Counted from the stretch's first letter, positions 1 through 6,580 are shown. The stretch is 18,147 nucleotides of DNA from Actinomycetota bacterium (GCA_018268695.1 JAFDWD010000835.1:1-18147), one strand, 5' to 3'. The notes: generated by a model not told the origin, from the letters alone. A program made the numbers and translations.

Positions 1-668
1 GAGTCGGTGCCGTTGTCGTGGCGATGCGGCAGCACGATCAGGGCGGCGAAGTCGTCGCCCGCCTCCGCCACCGCCGCCTCGACACTGGCGATGTCGTTGT
101 AGGTGAAGCTGATCGTGTTGGCGCGCTCCTCGGGCGTCACACCCTTGTCCCAGGGGGTGAATGCCGGGGTCGAGCCGTGGTAGGCGGGCCCTGCCTTCAA
201 GAGCTTCCGCCTGCCGGTCGCCTGGCGCGCGATCATCACCGCGACCGTGGTCGCGTCACCGCCGTTCTTCTGGAACATCGCCCAGTCGGCACCCTCGATC
301 AGGCCGGTGAGGCGCTCCGCGAGTTCGACCGACCGGGGCGAATGACCGAAGGCGAGATCGCGTTTCGCGATCTCGTTCTGAAACGCACCGTCGACCTCGG
401 CGTTGCCGTAGCCGAGGATCATCGGGCCCCACGAGCACATCAGGTCGAGGTAGGCGTTCCCGTCCACGTCCCAGAAGCGGCAGCCCTCGCTGCGATCGAA
501 GAACTGTGGGTAGTTGGGCGGGTAGAGCTCCGGACGGATGTGACCGTAGGCGCCGCGGGGCAGGACCTTCGCCGCCCGCTGCCGCCATTCGGCGTCGACC
601 TTACGCTCGAGTTCGGGTGCACCCAACTCCGGCCCCTTGCCATCCACTCCGGCCGTCTCAGCTTTCAT
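1..668 (-). CDS. Class-III (glutamate-1-semialdehyde-type) PLP aminotransferase, C-terminal part beyond left edge
   Basis: The first 222 codons of a PLP-dependent fold-type I aminotransferase are visible; the rest, including the catalytic lysine, lies beyond the window edge. Residues 62-75 (GCRFWDVDGNAYLD) are the usual entry strand of class-III enzymes. Residues 133-165, with NGGDAT, RQATGRRK and AYHG, align by eye with the cofactor-phosphate region of glutamate-1-semialdehyde aminomutases (NSGTEAT...ARAYTGR...CYHG). The ATG at 668 follows an AGGGAGCAAGG Shine-Dalgarno region. The N-terminus (about 60 residues before the core) is longer than in HemL, so this is more likely a catabolic or secondary-metabolism aminotransferase or aminomutase than the haem enzyme. 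It is preceded by its own promoter at 734-762 and follows the HUMPS gene in the same direction. Family assignment is firm; the substrate is not known. Confidence 0.88.
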   Translation of the reverse strand, partial: MKAETAGVDGKGPELGAPELERKVDAEWRQRAAKVLPRGAYGHIRPELYPPNYPQFFDRSEGCRFWDVDGNAYLDLMCSWGPMILGYGNAEVDGAFQNEIAKRDLAFGHSPRSVELAERLTGLIEGADWAMFQKNGGDATTVAVMIARQATGRRKLLKAGPAYHGSTPAFTPWDKGVTPEERANTISFTYNDIASVEAAVAEAGDDFAALIVLPHRHDNGTD

Positions 669-708
669 CCTTGCTCCCTTTCCGATTTCACAGGTGCGCC
701 CTCTTCTT

Positions 709-725
709 CCGGGCGACCCGCCCGG
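709..725 (-). promoter_or_regulatory. Stem-loop at the 5' end of the aminotransferase leader
   Basis: CCGGGCG and CGCCCGG form a perfect 7-bp stem with a 3-nt loop. If transcription starts about 7 nt beyond the -10 box at 734-739, this hairpin is almost the first thing in the mRNA, about 40 nt before the start codon. It could stabilise the 5' end or be incidental in GC-rich DNA. Confidence 0.35.
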
Positions 726-733
726 GATAGATG

Positions 734-762
734 AATATAGGAGGCATGCCCTAAGTTTGCAA
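734..762 (-). promoter_or_regulatory. Sigma-70-type promoter for the aminotransferase gene, with shared operator-like core
   Basis: Read on the minus strand, the -35 box TTGCAA (757-762) and the -10 box TATATT (734-739) are separated by exactly 17 bp, in a locally AT-rich stretch of otherwise GC-rich DNA. The block 734-763 matches 4338-4367 (the promoter of the neighbouring operon) at 22 of 30 positions, including spacer bases; the spacer contains the palindrome GGCATGCC at 743-750. The predicted leader is about 58 nt long. Assignment is by eye against the consensus. Confidence 0.65.
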
Positions 763-779
763 GCACTCTATCCAAATTC

Positions 780-793
780 AGGACAACTGTCCT
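780..793. promoter_or_regulatory. Small dyad AGGACA-AC-TGTCCT overlapping the HUMPS stop codon
   Basis: Six-base arms are perfectly complementary around a 2-bp centre. The dyad covers two bases of the upstream gene's TAG stop codon and lies about 18 bp upstream of the -35 box of the aminotransferase promoter. A tiny loop and no U-tract make it a poor terminator, so a protein-binding site is the more natural reading. Chance occurrence is possible. Confidence 0.3.
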
Positions 794-1487
794 AGTTTTT
801 GCACGGCAATGCCGCCGCGCGCGCCCGGGCGACGTACTCGGTCAGCTTCTCCTCCGCCCAATCGCCGAGCAGGAACGGATGCCCGACGAGGAGGACATCG
901 GCGCCGGCGGCGACGGCGCCCTCGACCATCTCGACCCCCGAGGTCACGACGCCCAGCGGCAGGTCGGTCAGTCCACGCAGCTCGGCCAGTTGGTCAAGCG
1001 ACGGGTCGCCCTCGGGGTCGGCGATGAACTCGTCCCAGCCGTAGTGGACGTAGATCCCGTCGACGTCGAGCTCGAGCAGCTCCTTTGCGCGCTCGATCGG
1101 CCGACGGACCCCGCAGAGGTCGCCGACGATCTTCACCCCGTTGCCACGCGCCTGCTCGATTCCCGCCCTCATCGCGGCGTCGGACGCGGCTCCGCAGATC
1201 GACACCATGTCGATGCCCAGCTCGCCGGCGAAATGGACGTAGGGCTGGGAGCCGTCCATCACCTTCGCGTCGAGGAAGGTCGTCTGGCCGGGGAAGGCGG
1301 CGAGGAAGTCGCCGAAGGAGTTGATCCCCGCCCAGGCGATCAGTGGGGTGCCGAACTCGAGCCAGTCGACTCCGGCCCGCAGGCCCATCTTGCCCACCTC
1401 GATCGCGGTGGGAATGTCGATCACGTCGATCGACAGCTGGATGACGGGCCCCGGCGCGGCGGTGCGGTCGACGATCGGCTTGCTCAC
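792..1487 (-). CDS. HUMPS-family decarboxylase/aldolase (3-hexulose-6-phosphate synthase / 3-keto-L-gulonate-6-phosphate decarboxylase-like)
   Basis: A 231-residue single-domain TIM barrel of the orotidine-5'-phosphate decarboxylase superfamily, close to the usual length of HPS and KGPDC enzymes. The catalytic DxKxxD signature is D73-A-K75-V-M-D78. The family's early EFGTPLI strand is at 44-50 and a phosphate-gripping VGHPFLLG loop at 201-208. HPS proteins typically carry HTGxDxQ late in the barrel; here the segment is HYGWDEF (148-154), so the second half of the pocket is altered. The start is a GTG one base after the SRPBCC stop, with GAGAGG upstream inside that gene, implying translational coupling. 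No partner isomerase (6-phospho-3-hexuloisomerase) is nearby, so formaldehyde fixation is unproven. Fold is sure; the reaction (aldol addition or decarboxylation of a sugar phosphate) is inferred. Confidence 0.85.
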   Translation of the reverse strand: MSKPIVDRTAAPGPVIQLSIDVIDIPTAIEVGKMGLRAGVDWLEFGTPLIAWAGINSFGDFLAAFPGQTTFLDAKVMDGSQPYVHFAGELGIDMVSICGAASDAAMRAGIEQARGNGVKIVGDLCGVRRPIERAKELLELDVDGIYVHYGWDEFIADPEGDPSLDQLAELRGLTDLPLGVVTSGVEMVEGAVAAGADVLLVGHPFLLGDWAEEKLTEYVARARAAALPCKN

Positions 1488-1488
1488 G

Positions 1489-1956
1489 TTAATCCTCTCT
1501 CTCTGCGGTACGCCTGACAGATGCCTGCGAAGTCGCTTCGTCTTCGGCCAGCGCCCGCTCGACGCAGGCGAGCACGACCTCGGCCCGGCTGCGCGCCAGC
1601 GGCAGGCCGACGATCGGGATGAAGAGCACGGCCAGCGGCCCGTCGAGGCTGACGGTGTGGGTCACGCGGAGGCCCCCGGCGTCGGGCTCGAACTCGTGCC
1701 CGAGGGTGAGGCACGCCCCCGGCAGCTTGAACTCCTGGGTCATGCTGCGAAGCGGTTCGACCTCGGTGAAGGTGAACTTCACCTTGCCGGTGGCCCCGGT
1801 GACGGTCCCGGTGGCGCCCACCTCGGGCGGCGAGGCGAACGAGGCCGCCTTGTTGCGCGGGTCGTCGACGAGCCAGTCGGCGGCGGTGACGTGGCGTTTC
1901 CAGACCGACTCGGCGGAGGCCGTGGTGTGGGTGGTGAAGGCGCGGGTCCAGGTCAT
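1489..1956 (-). CDS. SRPBCC-fold (START/Bet v1-like) small protein
   Basis: A 155-residue protein with the sequence style of the polyketide-cyclase/dehydrase or AHSA1-like SRPBCC family: an N-terminal strand with TTASAESVWKRHVTAADW (11-28), a central run of alternating beta strands (KVKFTFTEVEP, LTLGHEFEP, LRVTHTVSL) and a long amphipathic C-terminal helix. These folds bind hydrophobic ligands; some are enzymes and many have no known activity. No catalytic residue can be named. The ATG at 1956 is 5 nt after the amine oxidase stop without a clear Shine-Dalgarno sequence, and the stop is 1 nt before the HUMPS start, so it sits in the middle of a coupled operon. Its role may be binding or processing the product of the neighbouring oxidases. 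Confidence 0.85.
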   Translation of the reverse strand: MTWTRAFTTHTTASAESVWKRHVTAADWLVDDPRNKAASFASPPEVGATGTVTGATGKVKFTFTEVEPLRSMTQEFKLPGACLTLGHEFEPDAGGLRVTHTVSLDGPLAVLFIPIVGLPLARSRAEVVLACVERALAEDEATSQASVRRTAERED

Positions 1957-1961
1957 CGCGA

Positions 1962-3332
1962 TCAGGCCGCCGCGGCGAGCGAGGTGTGCAAGGAGGCGGC
2001 GATCTCACGGGCGACCCGCTCGCCGGAGCGGATCGCGCCCTCCATGAAGCCCGTCCAGCGTCCGGCGGTCTCCGTCCCCGCCCAGTGCAGCGAGGCCAGC
2101 GGCGTGGCGATCCCGCGCCCGCAGGCGGTCCAGGCGAACGGGGGCGCGGCGGCCACCGACCCGCCGCCGATCCACGGTTCCTCGGCCCACCGATAGTCGA
2201 CGTAGTCGCTCGGCTCCAGCGCCTCGGGGCCGAACATCTCGGCGAACGACCCCAGTGCCTGGGCGCGCCGCTCGGCCGCCGGGAGCCGGTCCCAGGCGCG
2301 AGCGCAATCGGCGGCGACGAAGCCGAGCAGGAGGCCGTGCGAGGCGTCCGGCGCACCGGCATCGAGGGTCACCCGGACCGGGCCCGCGTCGGCGACGGCC
2401 TCACCGCTGAGGCCGTCCTCACGCCAGAACGGGCGGTCGTAGAGCGCGTACACCTTGCTCACCGGGCCCTGGAACCAGCGCTGCGACACCTCGCTCCAGG
2501 GGTGCGGCAGATGTGGGGAGAAGCGGATCCGCGCCCGCATCGCCGGCGACATCGCGAGGACGACGCGGCGCGCCCACAGAGGTCCCCGCCTCGTCCAGAC
2601 CGTGGCCCGATCCTCGCCCCAGTCCACCTCGGTGACCGGCGCGTCAAGGATCAGGTCATCGCCGAGCGCGGCCGCGAGCCGGTGCGAGATCGTCTGCGCG
2701 CCCTCCTCCAGATGAACCTCCTGCGCCCCGCCCTCGACGGCGAGCATGCGGTCGAGCCCCCCGGTGCCGTGGAGGTAGTGGAGGACGTGCAGCATCGAGA
2801 TCTCCTCCGGCTCGCAGCCCCAGGAGACCTGGGTGGCGATCCGCATCAGATCGCGGGCCCCGAGGCCGAAGCCGCCGCGGCGCATCCAACCGTCGAGGGT
2901 CAGCGCGTCGAGGTGCCGGGCCGCGGGCGCCTCCCAGGGAGAGCCGAGCGGGACCGTGAGGGCCATCCGGTCGATGCGATTGCGCAGCCGCCCGATCCCG
3001 AGCAGCGTCAGCGGGTCGAGCCGAGGCACGGTGCCCGCGTAACGGCGGCGGCGCCCGCGCCAGAAGATCACGTTGTCGCCGCGGTTGTAGGTGGGCGTCA
3101 GGGTGAGCCCGAGCTCCCCCGCGAGAGCGACGGTCCGGTCCTGGTCGAAGCCGATGAAGGTGCCGCCCCGATCGATCGTGAGGCCGCCGAGAGTCGCGTT
3201 GCCGGTGCGGCCGCCGACCTCCTCGCCGGCCTCCAGCACCACGACCTCGATCCCGGCGTGGCGCAGCTCGCGCGCCGCGACGAGCCCGGCCAACCCGCCG
3301 CCGACGATCGCCACCTCGGTCTCCGCTGCCAC
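1962..3332 (-). CDS. Flavin monoamine oxidase-family FAD-dependent amine oxidase
   Basis: About 456 residues from a GTG start, the usual length for bacterial monoamine oxidase-family enzymes, which oxidise amines to imines with release of hydrogen peroxide. The N-terminus is a dinucleotide-binding fold (VGGGLAGLVAA from residue 10, then VLEAGEEVGGRTG), and the C-terminus has the family's closing FAD segment WAGTETAGRWTGFMEGA at 417-433. The position equivalent to the 8-alpha-cysteinyl-FAD Cys of mammalian MAO (GGCY) reads GGGS at 389-392, so FAD is probably non-covalent, as in some bacterial homologues. The open frame continues upstream to 3575 but that part overlaps the LLM gene in another frame; the GTG at 3332, 14 nt after the LLM stop and just before the FAD motif, is the sensible start. 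No signal peptide is seen, so it is cytoplasmic. Substrate unknown. Confidence 0.9.
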   Translation of the reverse strand: MAAETEVAIVGGGLAGLVAARELRHAGIEVVVLEAGEEVGGRTGNATLGGLTIDRGGTFIGFDQDRTVALAGELGLTLTPTYNRGDNVIFWRGRRRRYAGTVPRLDPLTLLGIGRLRNRIDRMALTVPLGSPWEAPAARHLDALTLDGWMRRGGFGLGARDLMRIATQVSWGCEPEEISMLHVLHYLHGTGGLDRMLAVEGGAQEVHLEEGAQTISHRLAAALGDDLILDAPVTEVDWGEDRATVWTRRGPLWARRVVLAMSPAMRARIRFSPHLPHPWSEVSQRWFQGPVSKVYALYDRPFWREDGLSGEAVADAGPVRVTLDAGAPDASHGLLLGFVAADCARAWDRLPAAERRAQALGSFAEMFGPEALEPSDYVDYRWAEEPWIGGGSVAAAPPFAWTACGRGIATPLASLHWAGTETAGRWTGFMEGAIRSGERVAREIAASLHTSLAAAA

Positions 3333-3346
3333 GGTCTCGGTCCCGC

Positions 3347-4282
3347 TCAGGCTGCCAGCAGCTCGAGCACGGGGGCGAAGTCGAGCGCCGCCGGCTGCTG
3401 CAGGGTGTAGTAGGAGTAGCCCCAGCGCTGGTGGCGCTCGCGCACCTTGGCGGCGATTTCCTCGGCGCTGCCGAGCAGGATGAAGGGCGTCTCCATGACG
3501 CTCTCCGGAGTGCTGCCGATCCCCTCGGCGATCGTCGCCGCCATGCTCTCCGGGTCGTCGGTGATCTGGGCCCACTTCAGCCAGCCGTGGAAGACCAGGT
3601 CGTCGTAGCGGGGCCCCGCCGCCTCGCGGATCAGGGCGAACTTCTCGTCGATCCGCTCGGCGACCGCGTCCTCGTAGCTTTTCTCCCGCTCGGCGCTGTG
3701 GGCGAGGCTGGGGTTGACACCGATGATGTCGGCGTGCCTGGCGGCGAAGCGAAGCATCCGTTTGCCGCCGCCGGCGATGAAGATCGGCGGGCCGCCGGGG
3801 GTGTAGGGCTCGGGGGTCCCGTCGAGCCCCTCGACCCGGTAGTGCTCGCCCTCGAAGTTGAACTCGCCCTCGGCGAACAGCCCCTTGAGGACGGCGACGT
3901 GCTCGATCAGCCGGTCGACCCGCACCTTCGGCGGGTCCATCGGGATGCCCGAGCCGCGGTAGTCGTTGATCTGGTAGCCGGCGCCGATGCCGACCTCGAG
4001 CCGGCCTTCGGAGAGACGGTCGATCGAGGCGAGCTCGCGGGCGAGCACCGAGGGATTGCGCATGTCGGCCGCGAACACGGCGGTCGCCACGTGCAGCTTC
4101 GTCGTCACCATCGCGGTCGTCGCCATCGCGGTGATCGGCCCGTAGCCCTCGTCGAGGTGGTCGGGGGCGAATATGGTCGAGTAGCCGAGCTGCTCGAGGT
4201 GGCGGACCGACTCGACCCAGGACATCCCCTCGAACGGGCCCATCATCTCGACACCGAACCTGAACTCGGGCTGCGCACCCAT
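3347..4282 (-). CDS. LLM-class, probably F420-dependent oxidoreductase (MSMEG_2516-like)
   Basis: A 311-residue luciferase-like TIM barrel and first gene of the leftward operon. Family signatures are YSTIFAPDHLDEGYGP (34-49), RLSEGRLEVGIGAGYQ (89-104) and GGGKRMLRFAARHADIIG (171-188). The overall pattern resembles the actinobacterial 'probable F420-dependent oxidoreductase, MSMEG_2516 family', though FMN use cannot be excluded from sequence alone. The ATG at 4282 has a GAGAGGAGCAGGGG leader with a good ribosome-binding site; the frame remains open further upstream but that stretch crosses the divergent promoter region. Such enzymes perform hydride transfer or monooxygenation on small organic substrates. 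Its neighbours are an amine oxidase, an SRPBCC protein and a HUMPS enzyme. Confidence 0.88.
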   Translation of the reverse strand: MGAQPEFRFGVEMMGPFEGMSWVESVRHLEQLGYSTIFAPDHLDEGYGPITAMATTAMVTTKLHVATAVFAADMRNPSVLARELASIDRLSEGRLEVGIGAGYQINDYRGSGIPMDPPKVRVDRLIEHVAVLKGLFAEGEFNFEGEHYRVEGLDGTPEPYTPGGPPIFIAGGGKRMLRFAARHADIIGVNPSLAHSAEREKSYEDAVAERIDEKFALIREAAGPRYDDLVFHGWLKWAQITDDPESMAATIAEGIGSTPESVMETPFILLGSAEEIAAKVRERHQRWGYSYYTLQQPAALDFAPVLELLAA

Positions 4283-4337
4283 CCCCTGCTCCTCTCGTTG
4301 GCCGCCACGCGGCGTGGCCGGTCTGGACTGGCGCGCT

Positions 4338-4366
4338 AATCTAGGACGGCTGCCCAAGGTTGTCAA
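4338..4366 (-). promoter_or_regulatory. Near-consensus sigma-70 promoter for the LLM/amine oxidase operon
   Basis: On the minus strand the -35 box is a perfect TTGACA (4361-4366) and the -10 box is TAGATT (4338-4343), separated by exactly 17 bp. It lies 56 nt upstream of the LLM start codon. The core resembles the aminotransferase promoter at 734-763 (22 of 30 identical). Because TTGACAA read the other way is TTGTCAA, the same block could also supply a -35 element for the rightward cyclase gene, but no convincing rightward -10 is visible. A regulator bound here could therefore govern both directions. Confidence 0.75.
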
Positions 4367-4392
4367 GTCCCGGGCCGTGCGGAAACGACGAC

Positions 4393-4398
4393 AGGAGG
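4393..4398 (+). promoter_or_regulatory. Ribosome-binding site AGGAGG deciding the cyclase start
   Basis: A perfect AGGAGG ends 5 nt before the GTG at 4404. It fixes the start there, although the frame is open upstream to 4314 and beyond, where it crosses the promoter region. Confidence 0.85.
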
Positions 4399-4403
4399 AT
4401 CTC

Positions 4404-5372
4404 GTGAGCGAACTCGGACTGCCGAGGTACGACCAGCTGCCCGAGGCCGAGGGCGGTGCCCGCTGCGGCTGGCACGTCTTCGGCGACGACGACCAGGTCG
4501 GGCGGATCAACCTGCAGACCGCCGACCGGGTGGCCTCCGCGGCAGGTCTGGTGCGCAGTGGCGAGGTCTTCAGCCTGAACGCGCCGATCGACGTCGTCGA
4601 CCCGCCGATGTTCGGCCGGCGCGCCCCGCGGCACACGGTGATCGACGAAGGCACCGGCAACGACTTCGACGACAAGCTGGACGACTTCAATCCGCAGGCC
4701 TCCTCGCAATGGGATTCGCTGGCCCACGTCGGCTACGCGCCGGACGTCTTCTACAACGGCGCGACGACCGAGGACGTGCGCACCGGCAGGCGCAACACGA
4801 TCGAGCACTGGGCGCGGCGCGGCATCGTCGGGCGCGGCATCGTGCTCGACCTCGAGCAGCTGCTGGGCGGCGCCGGATCCGGGTTCTCGCCCGGCGATAC
4901 CCACCGGGTCACGGTCGCCGAGCTCGAGGCGGCGCGCGAGCGGGCGGGGATCGAGTGGCGCTCCGGGGACGTGATGATCCTGCACACGGGCTACCTCGCC
5001 TGGTACCTCCGCCAGGACCGCTCCCTCCGCGAGGAGATCGCTGCCGCCGACGGGGAGATGACCGCGGTCGGGCTCGACCGCGGGCCGGAGATGCTGGCCT
5101 ACCTCTGGGACAGCGGGATCGCTGCGATCGGTGCCGACAACCCCGGCGTCGAGGCCGCTCCCTTCGACCTCACGCCGGAGGCGTGGCCTTACGGCTTTCT
5201 CCACCACTGCCTGATCGGGCAGCTCGGGATCGCGCTCGGCGAGCTGTGGTGGCTCGACGACCTGGCCCGCTCCTGCCGCGCCGACGGCCGCTTCGAGGTG
5301 CTCTTCACGGCGGCGCCGAGCCACGTCGTCGGCGGCATCGGCTCCGCCGCCAACGCGCTCGCGATCAAGTAA
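4404..5372 (+). CDS. Cyclase-family (kynurenine formamidase-like fold) hydrolase with variant metal motif
   Basis: A 322-residue protein of the putative cyclase family (PF04199), whose members include metal-dependent amide, lactone or isatin hydrolases. Visible family marks are the opening FGDDDQVGRINLQT (26-39; commonly WGPDDELGTLNLLT), VFYNG (115-119), ARRGIVGRGIVLDL (137-150) and the C-terminal HHCLIGQLGIALGELWWLDD helix. The usual HxGTHxD metal motif is replaced by QWDSLAH at 102-108, as in a large subgroup with a Q-W/x-D-x-x-x-H pattern, so D104 and H108 are the likely ligands. It starts at GTG 4404 with a perfect ribosome-binding site and is followed after 3 nt by an MFS gene, probably co-transcribed. 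It is divergent from the LLM operon. Likely hydrolyses or cyclises an intermediate; substrate unknown. Confidence 0.87.
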   Translation: MSELGLPRYDQLPEAEGGARCGWHVFGDDDQVGRINLQTADRVASAAGLVRSGEVFSLNAPIDVVDPPMFGRRAPRHTVIDEGTGNDFDDKLDDFNPQASSQWDSLAHVGYAPDVFYNGATTEDVRTGRRNTIEHWARRGIVGRGIVLDLEQLLGGAGSGFSPGDTHRVTVAELEAARERAGIEWRSGDVMILHTGYLAWYLRQDRSLREEIAAADGEMTAVGLDRGPEMLAYLWDSGIAAIGADNPGVEAAPFDLTPEAWPYGFLHHCLIGQLGIALGELWWLDDLARSCRADGRFEVLFTAAPSHVVGGIGSAANALAIK

Positions 5373-5375
5373 CCG

Positions 5376-6569
5376 GTGGAGCGACGCCCGCGCAGCCCCG
5401 CGCGGCTGCTCCGCGACCCGAGGTTCGCCGCCCTCGCCGCCGCCTCGATCCTCGCCCGCCTGCCGATCGGGATGGGCGCCGTCGCGCTGGTCATCTTCAT
5501 CCACTCGTGCACGGGCTCGTTCGGGATAGCGGGCGCCGGGGCGGGGGCGTTCACGCTCGGCTTCGGCCTCGCGGGCCCGTTTCTCGGCCGCCTCGTCGAC
5601 CGCCGCGGCACCCGCGCGGTCCTGTTCCCGACCACCGTGCTCTCCGCCGCCTCGCTCGTCACCGTGGTCCTGCTGGGCGATGCCGGCGCCGGCGCCGGCC
5701 CGCTGATCGCGGCCGCGGCGCTGACCGGCGCGACGGCGCCGCCGGTCAGCGGCATCCTGCGCCGTGCCTGGCCGGCGCTGGTCGGCCCGCGGGAGATCAC
5801 CGCCGCCTACCTCCTCGACGCGATCCTGGTCGAGGTGGTCTTCATCGTCGGGCCGCTGCTGACCGGGCTGCTGGCCGCCACCGTCGGACCGTCGGCACCA
5901 CCGCTTCTCGCCGCCGTCCTCGGCCTGCTCGGCGCCCTCTGGTTTCAGGCCGTCCCCGAGATCGCCGGCCTCGCCCCCGAGCCGCGGCACGAGCACGAGC
6001 CGACCGGTGCCCTGGCCTCGCCGACCATCCGCCTGCTCGCCTTCGGCGGCGTCGCCGTCGGCGCCGGCTTCGGCGCACTCGACGTCGCCTTGCCGGCCTT
6101 CGGCGTCGCCCACGGCAGCGCCGGCCTCGGCGGGGTCTTCATCGCCGCACTCGGGGCCGGCTCAATCCTCGGCGCGCTGCTCTATGGCCGCGCTCCAGAT
6201 CGCCTCGGCGATCTGCGCCGCTCGACCCTGAGCCTGGCGGCGATCCAGCCGCTGGTCGGAGCGCCGCTGCTCTTCTCACCCTCGGTCTGGCTCTCGGTAC
6301 CGCTGGCGATGCTGGCGGGCTCCTACGCGGCGCCGACCTTCACCGTCCGCAACCGGGTCGCGACCCTTACCTTGATCGCCGGCACCGGCACCGAGACCTT
6401 CACCCTGCTGCTGATGTCGGTGATGGTCGGCCAGAGCGGCGGCTCCGCCCTGGCCGGGCCCCTCGTGGCCGGCGGCGGCTGGCGCCTCGGCGCCTCGCTG
6501 GCGGTCGCGGTCCCGCTGGCCTGCCTGCCGGTCATGGTGGCCAAGCGGGCCCTGATCCCGCGCGGCTGA
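5376..6569 (+). CDS. MFS-family membrane transporter
   Basis: About 397 residues with eleven to twelve hydrophobic, Gly/Ala/Leu-rich segments, the usual size of a major facilitator superfamily permease in the inner membrane. The loop-2/3 signature GRLVDRRGTRAV is at 71-82, after the second membrane segment, and a charged central loop (EPRHEHEP) separates the halves. The GTG start is 3 nt after the cyclase stop and has no recognisable ribosome-binding site, suggesting translation by reinitiation after the cyclase gene. Its arginine-rich first 16 residues fit a cytoplasmic N-terminus. Direction of transport and substrate cannot be told; linkage to the cyclase suggests the cassette's substrate or product. 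The stop codon lies in the loop of a strong hairpin. Confidence 0.85.
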   Translation: MERRPRSPARLLRDPRFAALAAASILARLPIGMGAVALVIFIHSCTGSFGIAGAGAGAFTLGFGLAGPFLGRLVDRRGTRAVLFPTTVLSAASLVTVVLLGDAGAGAGPLIAAAALTGATAPPVSGILRRAWPALVGPREITAAYLLDAILVEVVFIVGPLLTGLLAATVGPSAPPLLAAVLGLLGALWFQAVPEIAGLAPEPRHEHEPTGALASPTIRLLAFGGVAVGAGFGALDVALPAFGVAHGSAGLGGVFIAALGAGSILGALLYGRAPDRLGDLRRSTLSLAAIQPLVGAPLLFSPSVWLSVPLAMLAGSYAAPTFTVRNRVATLTLIAGTGTETFTLLLMSVMVGQSGGSALAGPLVAGGGWRLGASLAVAVPLACLPVMVAKRALIPRG

Positions 6570-6580
6570 GCGGGATCAGG
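6551..6580. terminator. Bidirectional hairpin between convergent MFS and aldehyde dehydrogenase genes
   Basis: CCTGATCCCGC (6551-6561) and GCGGGATCAGG (6570-6580) form a perfect 11-bp stem with an 8-nt loop. The MFS stop codon TGA is in the loop and the aldehyde dehydrogenase stop codon TGA is in the right arm, so the hairpin is formed by the ends of both coding sequences. There is no U-tract on either side, as is common in GC-rich actinobacteria. Confidence 0.6.

Noticed and set aside
1..668. HemL (glutamate-1-semialdehyde aminomutase for haem synthesis)
   Set aside because: The N-terminal extension and the neighbouring oxidase cassette, with no haem genes, favour a catabolic or secondary role; the catalytic lysine region is outside the window.
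780..793. An intrinsic terminator after the HUMPS gene
   Set aside because: Only 5-6 bp of stem with a minimal loop and no U-tract; kept only as a possible binding site.
1986..3410. A long rightward open frame antisense to the amine oxidase
   Set aside because: Composition is Arg/Pro/Ala/Gly-rich without any domain, and the opposite strand encodes a clear FAD enzyme; it is a GC-rich third-position shadow.
4360..4388. A rightward promoter for the cyclase gene using TTGTCA as -35
   Set aside because: No acceptable -10 box occurs 16-19 bp downstream.
4341..6113. A long leftward open frame antisense to the cyclase and MFS genes
   Set aside because: Low-complexity charged translation with no motif; the plus strand has two recognisable families.
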